From Candidatus Gastranaerophilales bacterium (GTDB taxonomy: Bacteria > Cyanobacteriota > Vampirovibrionia > Gastranaerophilales > Gastranaerophilaceae): 35,480 bases of DNA. The notes beneath the pieces were generated by a model, which did not search any database, was not told where the DNA came from, and worked only from the letters and a program-made list of their open reading frames with translations. How positions within the stretch are numbered: the first letter of the stretch is position 1; each line of letters starts with the position of its first letter. This document shows positions 23,991 to 31,964 of this stretch, piece by piece. The position numbers and the translations under genes were made by a program. The stretch spans positions 1-35,480 of the forward strand of contig CALVCJ010000016.1 of the NCBI GenBank assembly GCA_944326015.1, in the 5' to 3' direction.

Positions 23991-24647
23991 TTATTTGTTT
24001 AATTTTTCAACTTTATCTTTTAATTCTATAACTTCATATTTTAATCTGTTTAACTCGCATTTAACAGGATCAGGAATTCTGTTATGCATAAGAACTCCGT
24101 TTTCATCTTTAATTTTGCGGCGGACAATTCTGCCGGGAATACCGACTACTGTTGAGTATTCCGGCACATCTTCCACAACAACGGAGCCTGCGCCTACTCT
24201 GACGTAATCCTCAAGAGTTATATTTCCAAGGACTTTTGCACCTGCGCCGACAATTACGCCGTGTCCGAGTGTCGGGTGGCGTTTGCCGTGTTCTTTTCCG
24301 GTGCCTCCTAAAGTTACCTGCTGATAAATCAAAACATCGTCGCCTATTTCTGTTGTGGCACCGATTACAACGCCTTCACCGTGGTCTATAAAGAATCTTC
24401 TGCCGATTTTTGCTGCAGGGTGAATTTCAATACCCGTAATAATCCTTGTTATATAAGAAATGACACGCGGGATTAAGGGGATATGCCATTTATAGAGTCT
24501 GTGCGCAAAGCGGTATGCAATCAGTGCATGAAGTCCCGGATAGCAAAGAATTACCTCAAGCAGATTTTCTGCGGCAGGATCTTTGTCGTAGATTACCTGA
24601 ATATCCTCTTTTACCTTTGTTATTCCGCGTTTGAGTATTTTAAACAT
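23991..24647 (-). CDS. cysE: Serine O-acetyltransferase
   Basis: Makes O-acetylserine from serine and acetyl-CoA, the first step of cysteine synthesis. 218 aa. The N-terminal helices (DPAAENLLEVILCYPGLHALIAYR) are followed by a left-handed beta-helix of hexapeptide repeats: IEIHPAAKIG, FIDHGEGVVIGATTEIGD, YQQVTLGGTG, HPTLGHGVIVGAGAKVLG. The catalytic His in DHGEG and the GGTGK segment are typical. It lies 28 bases after tyrS on the same strand, an operon-like spacing. Confidence 0.95.
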   Translation of the reverse strand: MFKILKRGITKVKEDIQVIYDKDPAAENLLEVILCYPGLHALIAYRFAHRLYKWHIPLIPRVISYITRIITGIEIHPAAKIGRRFFIDHGEGVVIGATTEIGDDVLIYQQVTLGGTGKEHGKRHPTLGHGVIVGAGAKVLGNITLEDYVRVGAGSVVVEDVPEYSTVVGIPGRIVRRKIKDENGVLMHNRIPDPVKCELNRLKYEVIELKDKVEKLNK

Positions 24648-24675
24648 TTAAGTGTCCTTACATTTCATTCTTCAC

Positions 24676-25893
24676 TCAAATTAATTTTGCAAATTTACGT
24701 TTTCCCGCCTGCAATACTACACTTTCCGTAAAATTTAGTACATAAGCCGTATCGGTAATTTTTTCACCGTCGAGTTTTACGCCGCCGCCTTGGATTAAAC
24801 GTTTGGCTTCGCCTTTGCTTGCCGTAAATTTTAACTCAACAAGAACATCAAGAATTCCTTTACCATTCATGTCTGAAACTTCTTCGATATCATCAGGAAT
24901 TCCTTTATTTGAAACTACGTTAATAAATGCATCCTGCCCTCGTTTGGCACCTTCTTCTCCGTGGTATTCTGCCGTAATCGTGTATGCAAGTTTCATTTTG
25001 ATATCACGAGGGTTTACTGAACCTTCCACGATTTGTTTATCAATTGTTTCAAGTTCTTCTTTAGTTGCATCTGTCAGGAGACTGAAATATCTTGAAATCA
25101 TATTATCAGGAATACTCATTAATTTGCCGAACATATCAACTTCGCTGTCCGTGAGCGAAATACAATGTTCGGGGTAAGTTTTTGACATTTTTACAACCCC
25201 GTCAGTACCTTCAAGCAATGGCAAAAGCATTACAAGCTGCGGGTATTTTTTGCCGTAAGCAGCCTGAATATCACGGCCTAAAAGTGTGTTAAATCTCTGG
25301 TCTGTTCCGCCGAGTTCAATATCTGAATCAATTTCGACAGAATCATAAGCCTGCATCAAAGGATAAAAAAATTCGTGAATTGCAATCGGTTTTCCTTCTG
25401 CGTAGCGTTTTGCAAAATCATCGCGTGTCATCATTTGCGCAACTGTAACCTGTGATGCGAGCTTTAACAAATCCGTAAAATTCATTTTATGAAGCCAGTC
25501 AGCGTTATTAACAACTTCGGCTTTAGAAACATCAACAACCTTTGACATCTGTTCAAAATAAGTTTTTGCATTTGCTTCAACCTGTCCCTTGGTTAATGCA
25601 GGTCTTGTTTCTGACTTGCCTGACGGATCTCCGACCATTGCTGTTGCTCCGCCGACAATCAAAACAATTTTGTGTCCTAAACTCTGAAATTCTTTCAATT
25701 TTCTCATAACAACAGTGTGCCCGAGATGTAAATCTGGACGTGTCGGATCCATTCCGAGTTTTACTCTCAGCGGGGTATTTGTATCATAAGAATATTGTAA
25801 TTTAACCGCAAGTTCTTCAATACCTCCCGGCAAAATTTCTGCATTACGTGTCAAGTGCTTTGCCTGTTCTATAAATTCCTCTCTGATTTCCAT
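24676..25893 (-). CDS. tyrS: Tyrosyl-tRNA synthetase
   Basis: Class I aminoacyl-tRNA synthetase; 405 aa. The HIGH-type motif is HLGH (56-59), the KMSKS-type loop is KMSKT (near 235), and GGTDQRFN and a tyrosine-pocket MQAYDSVEID are present. A C-terminal S4-like RNA-binding segment carries the ASKGEAKRLIQGGGVKLDG pattern. The KMSK form and length fit the TyrZ-like branch of bacterial enzymes. GGAGA precedes the ATG. First gene of the tyrS-cysE-small gene operon. Confidence 0.96.
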   Translation of the reverse strand: MEIREEFIEQAKHLTRNAEILPGGIEELAVKLQYSYDTNTPLRVKLGMDPTRPDLHLGHTVVMRKLKEFQSLGHKIVLIVGGATAMVGDPSGKSETRPALTKGQVEANAKTYFEQMSKVVDVSKAEVVNNADWLHKMNFTDLLKLASQVTVAQMMTRDDFAKRYAEGKPIAIHEFFYPLMQAYDSVEIDSDIELGGTDQRFNTLLGRDIQAAYGKKYPQLVMLLPLLEGTDGVVKMSKTYPEHCISLTDSEVDMFGKLMSIPDNMISRYFSLLTDATKEELETIDKQIVEGSVNPRDIKMKLAYTITAEYHGEEGAKRGQDAFINVVSNKGIPDDIEEVSDMNGKGILDVLVELKFTASKGEAKRLIQGGGVKLDGEKITDTAYVLNFTESVVLQAGKRKFAKLI

Positions 25894-25939
25894 AAAAATT
25901 TCTCCGATTATTAATTTCTGTAAAATTATTATAACACGC

Positions 25940-25968
25940 GCAAAAAATTTTTTTATGTGTTTTAAGTA
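25940..25968 (+). promoter_or_regulatory. GC-A-tract-T-tract promoter element, copy 2
   Basis: GCAAAAAATTTTTTT (25940-25954) is followed 23 bases after its G by a TAAGTA box (25963-25968), which ends 5 bases before the ATG of the 25974 gene. The sequence GTTTTAA occurs at the same offset as in the copy at 32832. Confidence 0.5.
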
Positions 25969-25973
25969 TTCAT

Positions 25974-26567
25974 ATGAACAAGATTAACAATAATATAAGT
26001 TTTTCTGGAATTAAAAATATCGGATATGTGCCCATAAGGGAGCACTCACGCTCAAAATGCCTTTCGATGGTTTTAAAAGATGATTTTAATGGTAAAGATT
26101 TGACAGAATTTCGTGATGCTGTTAATAGATTTATCGCTAGTCAGCCGCAGGAAGAAGATTGTTTTGTGTATAGCGGATTTGATTTTGTACATCCTTTTTC
26201 TGCTGATGTTGTTAATATTGAATGTTTTTTTGATCTTGAAAGTAAAGAATTTAAAACTTTGTTTATAAATGGTTGCCAGCTTGATCTGAAAGATGTTAAT
26301 TTACCTTTTTATTCATTTGTTTCAAAAATTACTAAAAAAATTGCATCAATGAAAGATCAGGATATGATAGTAAATCGCGATTACAAAGAATTTGCTGCCA
26401 GGCATACATTAATATTTGACAGGAATATATTTGACAAGATGTATATGTCTTGCGGGAAATCCGAACTTGTTGAAAGATGTTTTGATAAAGAGCGTGTCAG
26501 AAAAGGTGCAAATCGGATTAATAATTATATTCAACGCGAAATTTATAAATATTTTGGAATGGACTAA
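25974..26567 (+). CDS. ISFxG-family protein, first of a tandem paralogous pair
   Basis: 197 aa, function unknown. The N-terminus is MNKINNNISFSGIKNIGY; later come DLTEFRDAVNRF, a beta-rich middle and a C-terminal helix with KGANRINNYIQREI. The next gene (26569) has the same plan: ITFTGVKNICY, DLHKFRAALKR, LPMFTELARLMRKI versus LPFYSFVSKITKKI, and KGAKAINKLIQRI. The two are therefore paralogues from a tandem duplication. There is no Shine-Dalgarno sequence. The stop is separated from the next ATG by one base (TAATATG). No signal peptide or membrane segment. Confidence 0.75.
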   Translation: MNKINNNISFSGIKNIGYVPIREHSRSKCLSMVLKDDFNGKDLTEFRDAVNRFIASQPQEEDCFVYSGFDFVHPFSADVVNIECFFDLESKEFKTLFINGCQLDLKDVNLPFYSFVSKITKKIASMKDQDMIVNRDYKEFAARHTLIFDRNIFDKMYMSCGKSELVERCFDKERVRKGANRINNYIQREIYKYFGMD

Positions 26568-26568
26568 T

Positions 26569-27087
26569 ATGAATAATATAACATTTACCGGAGTAAAGAA
26601 TATCTGTTACTGTATAGAACGTACAGTTGATATGAATGATTTTAACAATCAGGAGCGCTGGATGAATATAGAGCTTACAGGCCATGATCTGCATAAATTC
26701 AGGGCTGCATTAAAAAGGAGCTGTCTTCCCAGAAAACATTACACAAATCCTTTGAAGGATAATTTTTTGCACATAAATACATATTCAATTCCGGGAGAAG
26801 ATTGTATTGCAATAAATAACAATATTTTGGAGGTTAATGATGAGACGTTGCCTATGTTTACGGAGTTAGCCAGGCTGATGCGTAAAATTTCAGATAAAGA
26901 TGAAAAAGAATTTGTTGTGGATAAATCATATTTATATTCAAAATTATTTAATACATCAATTTTTATGGATAATGAGATTGATAATTATTCTGCTGCAAAA
27001 ATGCATAATGCTTTCAAGGTTAAAAAAGGTGCAAAAGCTATAAACAAACTTATACAAAGAATTATGGAAAGATATTTTGCTGAATAA
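26569..27087 (+). CDS. ISFxG-family protein, second of a tandem paralogous pair
   Basis: 172 aa, function unknown. It starts MNNITFTGVKNICYCIERT. It shares the order of conserved blocks with the upstream gene but is diverged and lacks about 20 residues of the middle. The true start is the ATG at 26569: the open frame extends back to 26416, but that part overlaps the first paralogue. It is probably translated by re-initiation from the first gene. A 16-bp-stem terminator follows. Confidence 0.75.
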   Translation: MNNITFTGVKNICYCIERTVDMNDFNNQERWMNIELTGHDLHKFRAALKRSCLPRKHYTNPLKDNFLHINTYSIPGEDCIAINNNILEVNDETLPMFTELARLMRKISDKDEKEFVVDKSYLYSKLFNTSIFMDNEIDNYSAAKMHNAFKVKKGAKAINKLIQRIMERYFAE

Positions 27088-27091
27088 GAAT

Positions 27092-27128
27092 AAAAAAAAT
27101 GACCGGTTATTTACCGGTCATTTTTTTT
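27092..27128. terminator. Strong bidirectional terminator
   Basis: Eight A plus TGACCGGT (27092-27107) pair with ACCGGTCA plus eight T (27113-27128), a 16-bp stem with a 5-base loop. It serves both the ISFxG pair and the convergent tail-fibre assembly gene. Confidence 0.92.
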
Positions 27129-27537
27129 ATTTAGTTATTGTTGTAAGTTCATTTCTCAAATTAATAATTTGATTGTTATAATATTCAAGCCATGTTGTTT
27201 CATCGTCTTTTAATGATGGTTCAGCAAGTGCACGAATTCTTTTGTTGTCGAGTTCATCAAGCTGTGTTTGAATTTCATTGGCACGAATTGCATTTTGTAA
27301 TTTAAGCTGTTTTACCTGCGCTTCATCTTTAGTAAGTTTTTTCCACTCATTATTTTCAAATGAGTATTGTGTTTCATCTACAGCAATTACATTGTTTTCA
27401 TAATGGATAATTCTTTTTCCGTTATTCTGGGCATCTAAAAGTTCAATCCAATATGAATCCGTAATTTCAATAGCGCCATCAAAATTTTCTTCATAAAATC
27501 CATAATCTTTATTATTTTTAGTTCCGTAATATTTCAT
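27127..27537 (-). CDS. Tail-fibre assembly-like protein
   Basis: 136 aa. The N-terminal half contains short beta motifs (YGFYEENFDGAIEITDSYW, VIAVDETQYSFENNEWKKLT). The C-terminal half is a charged helical hairpin ending RIRALAEPSLKDDETTWLEYYNNQIINLRNEL. The 'RALAEP...D...L..Y...I..LR..L' tail is typical of Caudovirales tail-fibre assembly chaperones (family knowledge). It starts 9 bases after the tail-fibre stop codon, and that TAA forms part of its AAGGAGG ribosome site. It probably folds or caps the fibre encoded just upstream. Confidence 0.7.
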   Translation of the reverse strand: MKYYGTKNNKDYGFYEENFDGAIEITDSYWIELLDAQNNGKRIIHYENNVIAVDETQYSFENNEWKKLTKDEAQVKQLKLQNAIRANEIQTQLDELDNKRIRALAEPSLKDDETTWLEYYNNQIINLRNELTTITK

Positions 27538-27546
27538 TTTTCCTCC

Positions 27547-28224
27547 TTAATATCCTATTGCAATCCAGTTCATGTTGTTAAAAGCTCCTGCACTGCCTAT
27601 TGAAAAGCTTGTAAGCGATTCAGCAGTTAGACCTGTATCACTTCTACTTGCGTTACCGTTGTATCCGTTTTTTGAAAACAACGGGCAGGCAAGCTTTGGA
27701 AAAGCAATCGGGTAAACTATGCCGGAAACTGTTGCATGTCCCCATTGTATAATTATTCCATTCGGTAGCTTTAAATATCCCGGGTTTGTTTTTTTTAAAA
27801 TTCCCTGAATTGAGTACCAGCTGCTCCAGGTGTTATTTTCAAAGTTTCTTGTGTATATTTCGGGATTGGAGTCATTACAGAACCATATTTGTTTTATAAC
27901 TGAATCATCATCTCCTGTTACAATAAGCATACCTGAAGTCCCTTTTGGAATATTGCCGGGTTTATAAAGTGATGAAAAAATGTAAGTCCCCTTGGTTTTA
28001 TAATTATTTAAGTTCGTACCGGTTTCTTCAACTGTATGTTCGTTAATAAGTTCTGTTTTATCAGCTTTTGTAGACAGAATCTCAATAACTTCTTCAATAT
28101 CTTCTGCTGAAGCTACTTTATTCTGTTCAATAATTTCCGCAAGTGCTATAAAATTTGCATTAACTTCATCCGCTTTGGCTTTTGTGCCAGGAATAAACGA
28201 ATATGGAATCATTGAATTAGCCAT
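27547..28224 (-). CDS. Phage tail-fibre-like protein
   Basis: 225 aa from the ATG at 28224, which has AAAGGA about 7 bases upstream; an in-frame extension to 28308 would cover the promoter and is rejected. The N-terminus MANSMIPYSFIPGTKAKADE and DEVNANFIALAEII resembles tail-fibre attachment segments. The C-terminus has GYLKLPNGIIIQWGHATV, a long beta region and the ending NNMNWIAIGY; 'IQWG...W.AIGY' is the hallmark of gp53-like tail-fibre tip domains. No other tail gene is beside it except the assembly protein at 27127. Its promoter and leader match those of the phage-like gene at 7813-8511. Confidence 0.82.
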   Translation of the reverse strand: MANSMIPYSFIPGTKAKADEVNANFIALAEIIEQNKVASAEDIEEVIEILSTKADKTELINEHTVEETGTNLNNYKTKGTYIFSSLYKPGNIPKGTSGMLIVTGDDDSVIKQIWFCNDSNPEIYTRNFENNTWSSWYSIQGILKKTNPGYLKLPNGIIIQWGHATVSGIVYPIAFPKLACPLFSKNGYNGNASRSDTGLTAESLTSFSIGSAGAFNNMNWIAIGY

Positions 28225-28296
28225 AAATTTTTCCTTTCTGACTAATTTAATGAAATATGTTATTTTTAAAAAGACGTTTGAATAATTAATTATACC
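28225..28296 (-). promoter_or_regulatory. Promoter and 5' leader shared with the 7813 gene (copy B)
   Basis: Minus strand from 28296: GGTATAAT, TCAAACGTCTTT, TTTCATTAAATT, GTCAGAAAGGA, ATG. The -10 box is 28289-28294. Order and spacing match copy A, apart from a few bases inserted before CATTAAATT and three fewer before CAGAAAGGA. Confidence 0.75.
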
Positions 28297-28302
28297 ACGG
28301 GT

Positions 28303-28332
28303 TTGCAAAATCAGTCAATCTTGTGCTAAAAT
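28303..28332 (+). promoter_or_regulatory. Promoter of acpS
   Basis: TTGCAA (28303-28308) and the extended -10 TGCTAAAAT (core 28327-28332), 18-base spacer. The -10 box ends 6 bases before the acpS ATG, and no Shine-Dalgarno sequence is present, so the message is probably leaderless. Confidence 0.6.
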
Positions 28333-28338
28333 CACTTT

Positions 28339-28683
28339 ATGGCAATCGGTGTTGATATTGAAGATATTGAAAGATTGAAGGGAAAATCGAATGATTTTTT
28401 GTACAGAGTTTTTACGGATTTGGAGCTTGAATATTGTTTGAAATTTTCAAAACCAGAGAGTCATCTCGCAGTGCGCTTCTGCGCAAAAGAAGCTGTTGTA
28501 AAAGCCCTAACAGCTCTAAATATTGAAAACATACCTTATAATAAAATAGAAGTTTTCCATAATGAAAAACAATGCCCCCAAATTCGTATTTTAAAACCAA
28601 TTGAAAAAAATATTGTTTTTCAGGTTAGTCTCTCTCACGATAAAACAAAGGCAATTGCTTTTGTTACGGCTGAAGAGCAATAG
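28339..28683 (+). CDS. acpS: Holo-[acyl-carrier-protein] synthase
   Basis: Transfers 4'-phosphopantetheine from CoA to the serine of acyl carrier protein (Ser36 of the product at 122). 114 aa, a typical AcpS size. Motifs are GVDIEDIERL at residues 4-13 (Mg-binding Asp), RFCAKEAVVKAL (catalytic Glu/Lys) and SLSHDKTKAIAFV. It starts with no ribosome site behind a -10 box. Its 3' end overlaps the convergent pheA gene by 20 bases. Confidence 0.93.
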   Translation: MAIGVDIEDIERLKGKSNDFLYRVFTDLELEYCLKFSKPESHLAVRFCAKEAVVKALTALNIENIPYNKIEVFHNEKQCPQIRILKPIEKNIVFQVSLSHDKTKAIAFVTAEEQ

Positions 28684-29536
28684 CTTTGCTCTTTTTGTAT
28701 GAACCTAAAAATCTTATATAAGTCGTTTTTTCTTTAATTTTTTGTATTGTATTCATAATTTTGGATTCATGAATATGTCCGTCAAAATTGACTATAAATA
28801 TATATTCTCCGAATTTGTTTTTTGAAGGGCGTGACGCGATATAGGAAAGATTGATGTGATTTTGCATAAATATTTCAAGGACATTCAAAAGCGCACCTGG
28901 TTTGTTTTCTGTCGAAAATGCCATTGATGTTTTATCATTTCCTGTTTCTTCTGTTTCAAAGTCGCCTATCAGAACAAATCTTGTCTGATTTGTTTTATCA
29001 TCGTTTATATTCTCTCGTAAAATATTGAGATTATATGTTTCTGCTGTTTTTTTGCTTCCGATTGCACCGTATGTAAGATTATAGTTTTGAAGGCTTCTTG
29101 CAGCTTCTGCAGTACTTGGAGCTTCTATAATATTTACGTTAAACGGTAATTCGTTGTGGATAAAATCCTGACACTGCGCGAGCGCCTGAGGATGAGAAAT
29201 TACACCGGTAATTGACGAAAATTCTGTTGTTCTTGCAAGCAGGCAATGTCTTATAGGCAGATAACATTCTGATAATATTTTAATATTCGGATTTTTTGTA
29301 ACCATAAGGTTATCCATTGATTCTCTTACTGCACCTTCGATAGAGTTTTCAACAGCAAGAACACCCAATGAATCAGGATTATCATCAACATATTCCACAA
29401 CCTGTCTGATTGTCTGCAGGGGAGTCGGGTATGCGCTTATGTTAAATCGTTTGCAGAATTCATCTTTTGCCATTTCGGTAAACGATGCTTGAGGTCCTAA
29501 ATATGCTATTGTTTTAACAGTTTCTAAATTTAACAT
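28664..29536 (-). CDS. pheA: Prephenate dehydratase
   Basis: Converts prephenate to phenylpyruvate in phenylalanine synthesis. 290 aa, a monofunctional form without a chorismate mutase domain. The catalytic domain has AYLGPQASFTEMA, AVENSIEGAVRESMDNL, SHPQALAQCQDF and the conserved TRF in NQTRFVLIGD. The C-terminal ACT domain (SMAFSTENKPGALLNVLEIF, then ASRPSKN) is the usual site of phenylalanine feedback control. AAGGAG lies 9 bases before the ATG. It is divergent from the phosphohexomutase gene. Confidence 0.95.
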   Translation of the reverse strand: MLNLETVKTIAYLGPQASFTEMAKDEFCKRFNISAYPTPLQTIRQVVEYVDDNPDSLGVLAVENSIEGAVRESMDNLMVTKNPNIKILSECYLPIRHCLLARTTEFSSITGVISHPQALAQCQDFIHNELPFNVNIIEAPSTAEAARSLQNYNLTYGAIGSKKTAETYNLNILRENINDDKTNQTRFVLIGDFETEETGNDKTSMAFSTENKPGALLNVLEIFMQNHINLSYIASRPSKNKFGEYIFIVNFDGHIHESKIMNTIQKIKEKTTYIRFLGSYKKSKAIALQP

Positions 29537-29596
29537 TTGCGATTACTCCTTATTTCTAATATTATTATAACAGAAGAAAATAGCGAGGCAATACAA

Positions 29597-30970
29597 ATGA
29601 GTAATATAAAATTCGGTACTGACGGCTGGAGAGCTGTTGTTGGGCAAGATTTTAATGAAGACAACGTGAGAACAGTTACAGGGGCAATAGGTAAATATGT
29701 TTTTGACAAATTTGGATCAGAGAAAAAAATAATTGTCGGTTATGATCCGCGAAATAAAGCTTTTGAATTCGCACAACAGACAGCAGATCAGTTAGCTGAA
29801 TACGGTTTTGAGGTTTTGTTATCGGATAAGGTTATTCCAACTCCTGTTTTAGCTTATAGCGCAAAGCATTTGAACGCATGTGCAGTTATGTTTACGGCGT
29901 CTCACAATCCGCCGGAATATCTCGGGATAAAATTTATTCCTGATTATGCAGGCCCTGCAACATCTGATATTACAGATGAACTTATGTGTAATCTTGCTAT
30001 CCCGTTTAACTATAAAAGAGCAAATGGGTGTGTCGTTAAATATAATTTTGCGCCTGATTATTTCGCGCATATTGAAAAACTTATTGATTTTAAAAAGATT
30101 AAAAATTTTGATAAAAATATAATATTTGATGGGCTTTATGCTGCAAGTATTGGATATTTCGATAAACTTTTAGACATACATGGAATAAAATATGACAGCC
30201 TTCACATGTTCCATGATGTAAACTTTGGAGGCGGAATGCCTGAGCCGAAGCCAAAATATTTAAAAGAATTGATTGAAAAAGTTAAGGAAACTCCAAATTC
30301 TATCGGCTTTGCAAACGATGGCGACTCTGACAGGTTCGGAGTAATAAATGAAAACGGGGAATACGTTTCGCCGAACGAAATTATCGCAATTCTTTTAATC
30401 CATCTAACCAAAAATAAAGGCCTGAAAGGGTATCTTGTAAAAACCGTAGGTGCAAGTCTTTTATTAAATAAAACTGCTGAAAAACTCGGGGTTGAAGTGA
30501 TAGAGACGGCTGTCGGATTTAAACATGTAGGGGAAGCCATGCGTAGGTTTAATCCGGTAATAGGCGGTGAAGAATCCGGAGGTTTAAGCATTCAGGGACA
30601 TATTCCGGAAAAAGACGGAATTTTAGCAAATCTTCTTATACTTGAAGCTATGGCTTATGTAAATAAATCTCTTGTGGAACTTCAAAAAGATCTGTATGAT
30701 TTTGTTGGCTGTAAATTTTACAATGATAGGGTTGATAAAAGATTGGATAATGTAGATGAAATTAAGCCTCTATTAGAAGAGTACAAGAATAAACAACAGA
30801 TAGGAAATTTTAAAGTAAAAAAAATAGATACAAAAGATGGGGTGAAGCTATATTTTGACGATGATACAAGCTGGATGCTTATCCGCCCGAGCGGAACAGA
30901 GCCGCTTTTGAGAATTTATTTTGAAAGCGGCAATTTACAAAAGCTTGAGGATTTGAAAAGTTATCTGTAA
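29597..30970 (+). CDS. Phosphoglucomutase/phosphomannomutase family enzyme
   Basis: 457 aa. All four signatures of alpha-D-phosphohexomutases are present: the phosphoserine Ser102 in TASHNPPEYLGIK, the metal loop DGDSDRFG near 242, the sugar-binding GGEESGG, and the phosphate-binding RPSGTEPLLRIY. It interconverts hexose 1- and 6-phosphates. FGTDGWRA at the N-terminus fits PGM/PMM enzymes, but GlmM activity cannot be excluded. The ATG at 29597 has GAGG at good distance; an in-frame start at 29537 would cover the pheA promoter region and is not preferred. Confidence 0.9.
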   Translation: MSNIKFGTDGWRAVVGQDFNEDNVRTVTGAIGKYVFDKFGSEKKIIVGYDPRNKAFEFAQQTADQLAEYGFEVLLSDKVIPTPVLAYSAKHLNACAVMFTASHNPPEYLGIKFIPDYAGPATSDITDELMCNLAIPFNYKRANGCVVKYNFAPDYFAHIEKLIDFKKIKNFDKNIIFDGLYAASIGYFDKLLDIHGIKYDSLHMFHDVNFGGGMPEPKPKYLKELIEKVKETPNSIGFANDGDSDRFGVINENGEYVSPNEIIAILLIHLTKNKGLKGYLVKTVGASLLLNKTAEKLGVEVIETAVGFKHVGEAMRRFNPVIGGEESGGLSIQGHIPEKDGILANLLILEAMAYVNKSLVELQKDLYDFVGCKFYNDRVDKRLDNVDEIKPLLEEYKNKQQIGNFKVKKIDTKDGVKLYFDDDTSWMLIRPSGTEPLLRIYFESGNLQKLEDLKSYL

Positions 30971-31034
30971 TGAATACTGCACGGATATTTCTCTGGGATT
31001 TTCCAGTCGTTATACTGTATTTATTATTTTATTG

Positions 31035-31051
31035 CCTCCCGCAATGGGAGG
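31035..31051. terminator. Hairpin between convergent genes
   Basis: CCTCCC (31035-31040) pairs with GGGAGG (31046-31051). It lies 65 bases after the phosphohexomutase stop and 65 bases after the end of the minus-strand operon. T-runs are weak on both sides, so it is a possible terminator for either. Confidence 0.45.
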
Positions 31052-31115
31052 AAATGAATTGTTCTTACTTCAGCATTAGTATAGTAACAATGCTCTCGCG
31101 GATTGTGGAAAACTA

Positions 31116-31964
31116 TTATGCTTTATTATTTGAAGTCTGTTTGTTTTTTTTATGCGCTAGATATTTTTCGCAAAGCATATTTGCCGGTTTAGTAACAACT
31201 ACAGGTACAAAGTAACGGTAAACAAAGCCGAATACTATCATTGCCCTCAGAGGGCTCATTCCTTTTACTTTTGTCATCAATACTTTTGCGTCTTTTTCTG
31301 AATTTTTAAGCAAAGATTGATAGTAAGGGTGTTTTTCTACCAATTTTGTGGCTTTGGGTAGTGATTTTAATTCCGGTTTTGTGTTATTAATTCTAGCTTC
31401 TGCTTTAATTTTTTTGTTTTCTTTTATTATTTCTTCTTTTTGTTTGAGGTATTCATTATAGAATTTGTTATCACCTAACAAATGTCCGGCAAATCTCGCA
31501 GTGACATTATCCCACCAGCCTTTAGCATATTTATCCAGAGTATAGGCTCCGATTGTTGACACTCCAAATGTCAGACCCTGATTGACTGCAAGTGGATTTT
31601 TTCTGTCTTTATCAAACTCTTTATTTGCAAGTGTTCTTTGCATATAAAGTCCGCTTGTGATAACAGAACCTATTGTCATGCAGTGCTGGTACAGATTGCT
31701 GCTGTTTTTCAGTTTATCAGCAAGCCAGTTGAGTCCTTTTAAATCAACAAGTTTTGACGTAAATTTATCCGCAATTGTATCGGTCATATTATTATATGCA
31801 TCAGTAAAAGGTTTGAAAAATCCTGATTCTGTATTTGAAGCTTTTGCAAGCACTTCTTCTGCTGCAGCAATTGAAGGGTTTGCGGTAAAACTTTGCACTT
31901 TTATTTGATTATTTAAGTTATATCTTTTGTTATTTAAAGAATTTGTGTTAAATGTTACGTTCAT
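31116..31964 (-). CDS. ISFxG-type membrane-associated protein (second of a coupled pair)
   Basis: 282 aa, function unknown. The N-terminal tail carries the motif SFTANP at residues 25-30. It is followed by an alpha-helical region with hydrophobic Gly-rich stretches (CMTIGSVITSGLYM; GLTFGVSTIGAYTL), a charged helix (about 175-225), and a C-terminal hydrophobic segment (MIVFGFVYRYFVPVVV). The overall plan mirrors the upstream gene at 31964: motif, two hydrophobic segments, charged helix, final hydrophobic segment. The ATG overlaps the upstream stop by one base (TAATG), with AAGGAGG before it, so the two are translationally coupled. Confidence 0.75.
   Translation of the reverse strand: MNVTFNTNSLNNKRYNLNNQIKVQSFTANPSIAAAEEVLAKASNTESGFFKPFTDAYNNMTDTIADKFTSKLVDLKGLNWLADKLKNSSNLYQHCMTIGSVITSGLYMQRTLANKEFDKDRKNPLAVNQGLTFGVSTIGAYTLDKYAKGWWDNVTARFAGHLLGDNKFYNEYLKQKEEIIKENKKIKAEARINNTKPELKSLPKATKLVEKHPYYQSLLKNSEKDAKVLMTKVKGMSPLRAMIVFGFVYRYFVPVVVTKPANMLCEKYLAHKKNKQTSNNKA

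Noticed and set aside
26416-26568. Upstream extension of the second ISFxG paralogue
   Set aside because: The extension overlaps the first paralogue in another frame; the family-conserved start is at 26569.
30970-31215. Open frame of 81 codons beginning on the phosphohexomutase stop
   Set aside because: It has no proper ribosome site, contains a hairpin and overlaps the well-supported 31116 gene by 100 bases on the opposite strand; probably non-coding.
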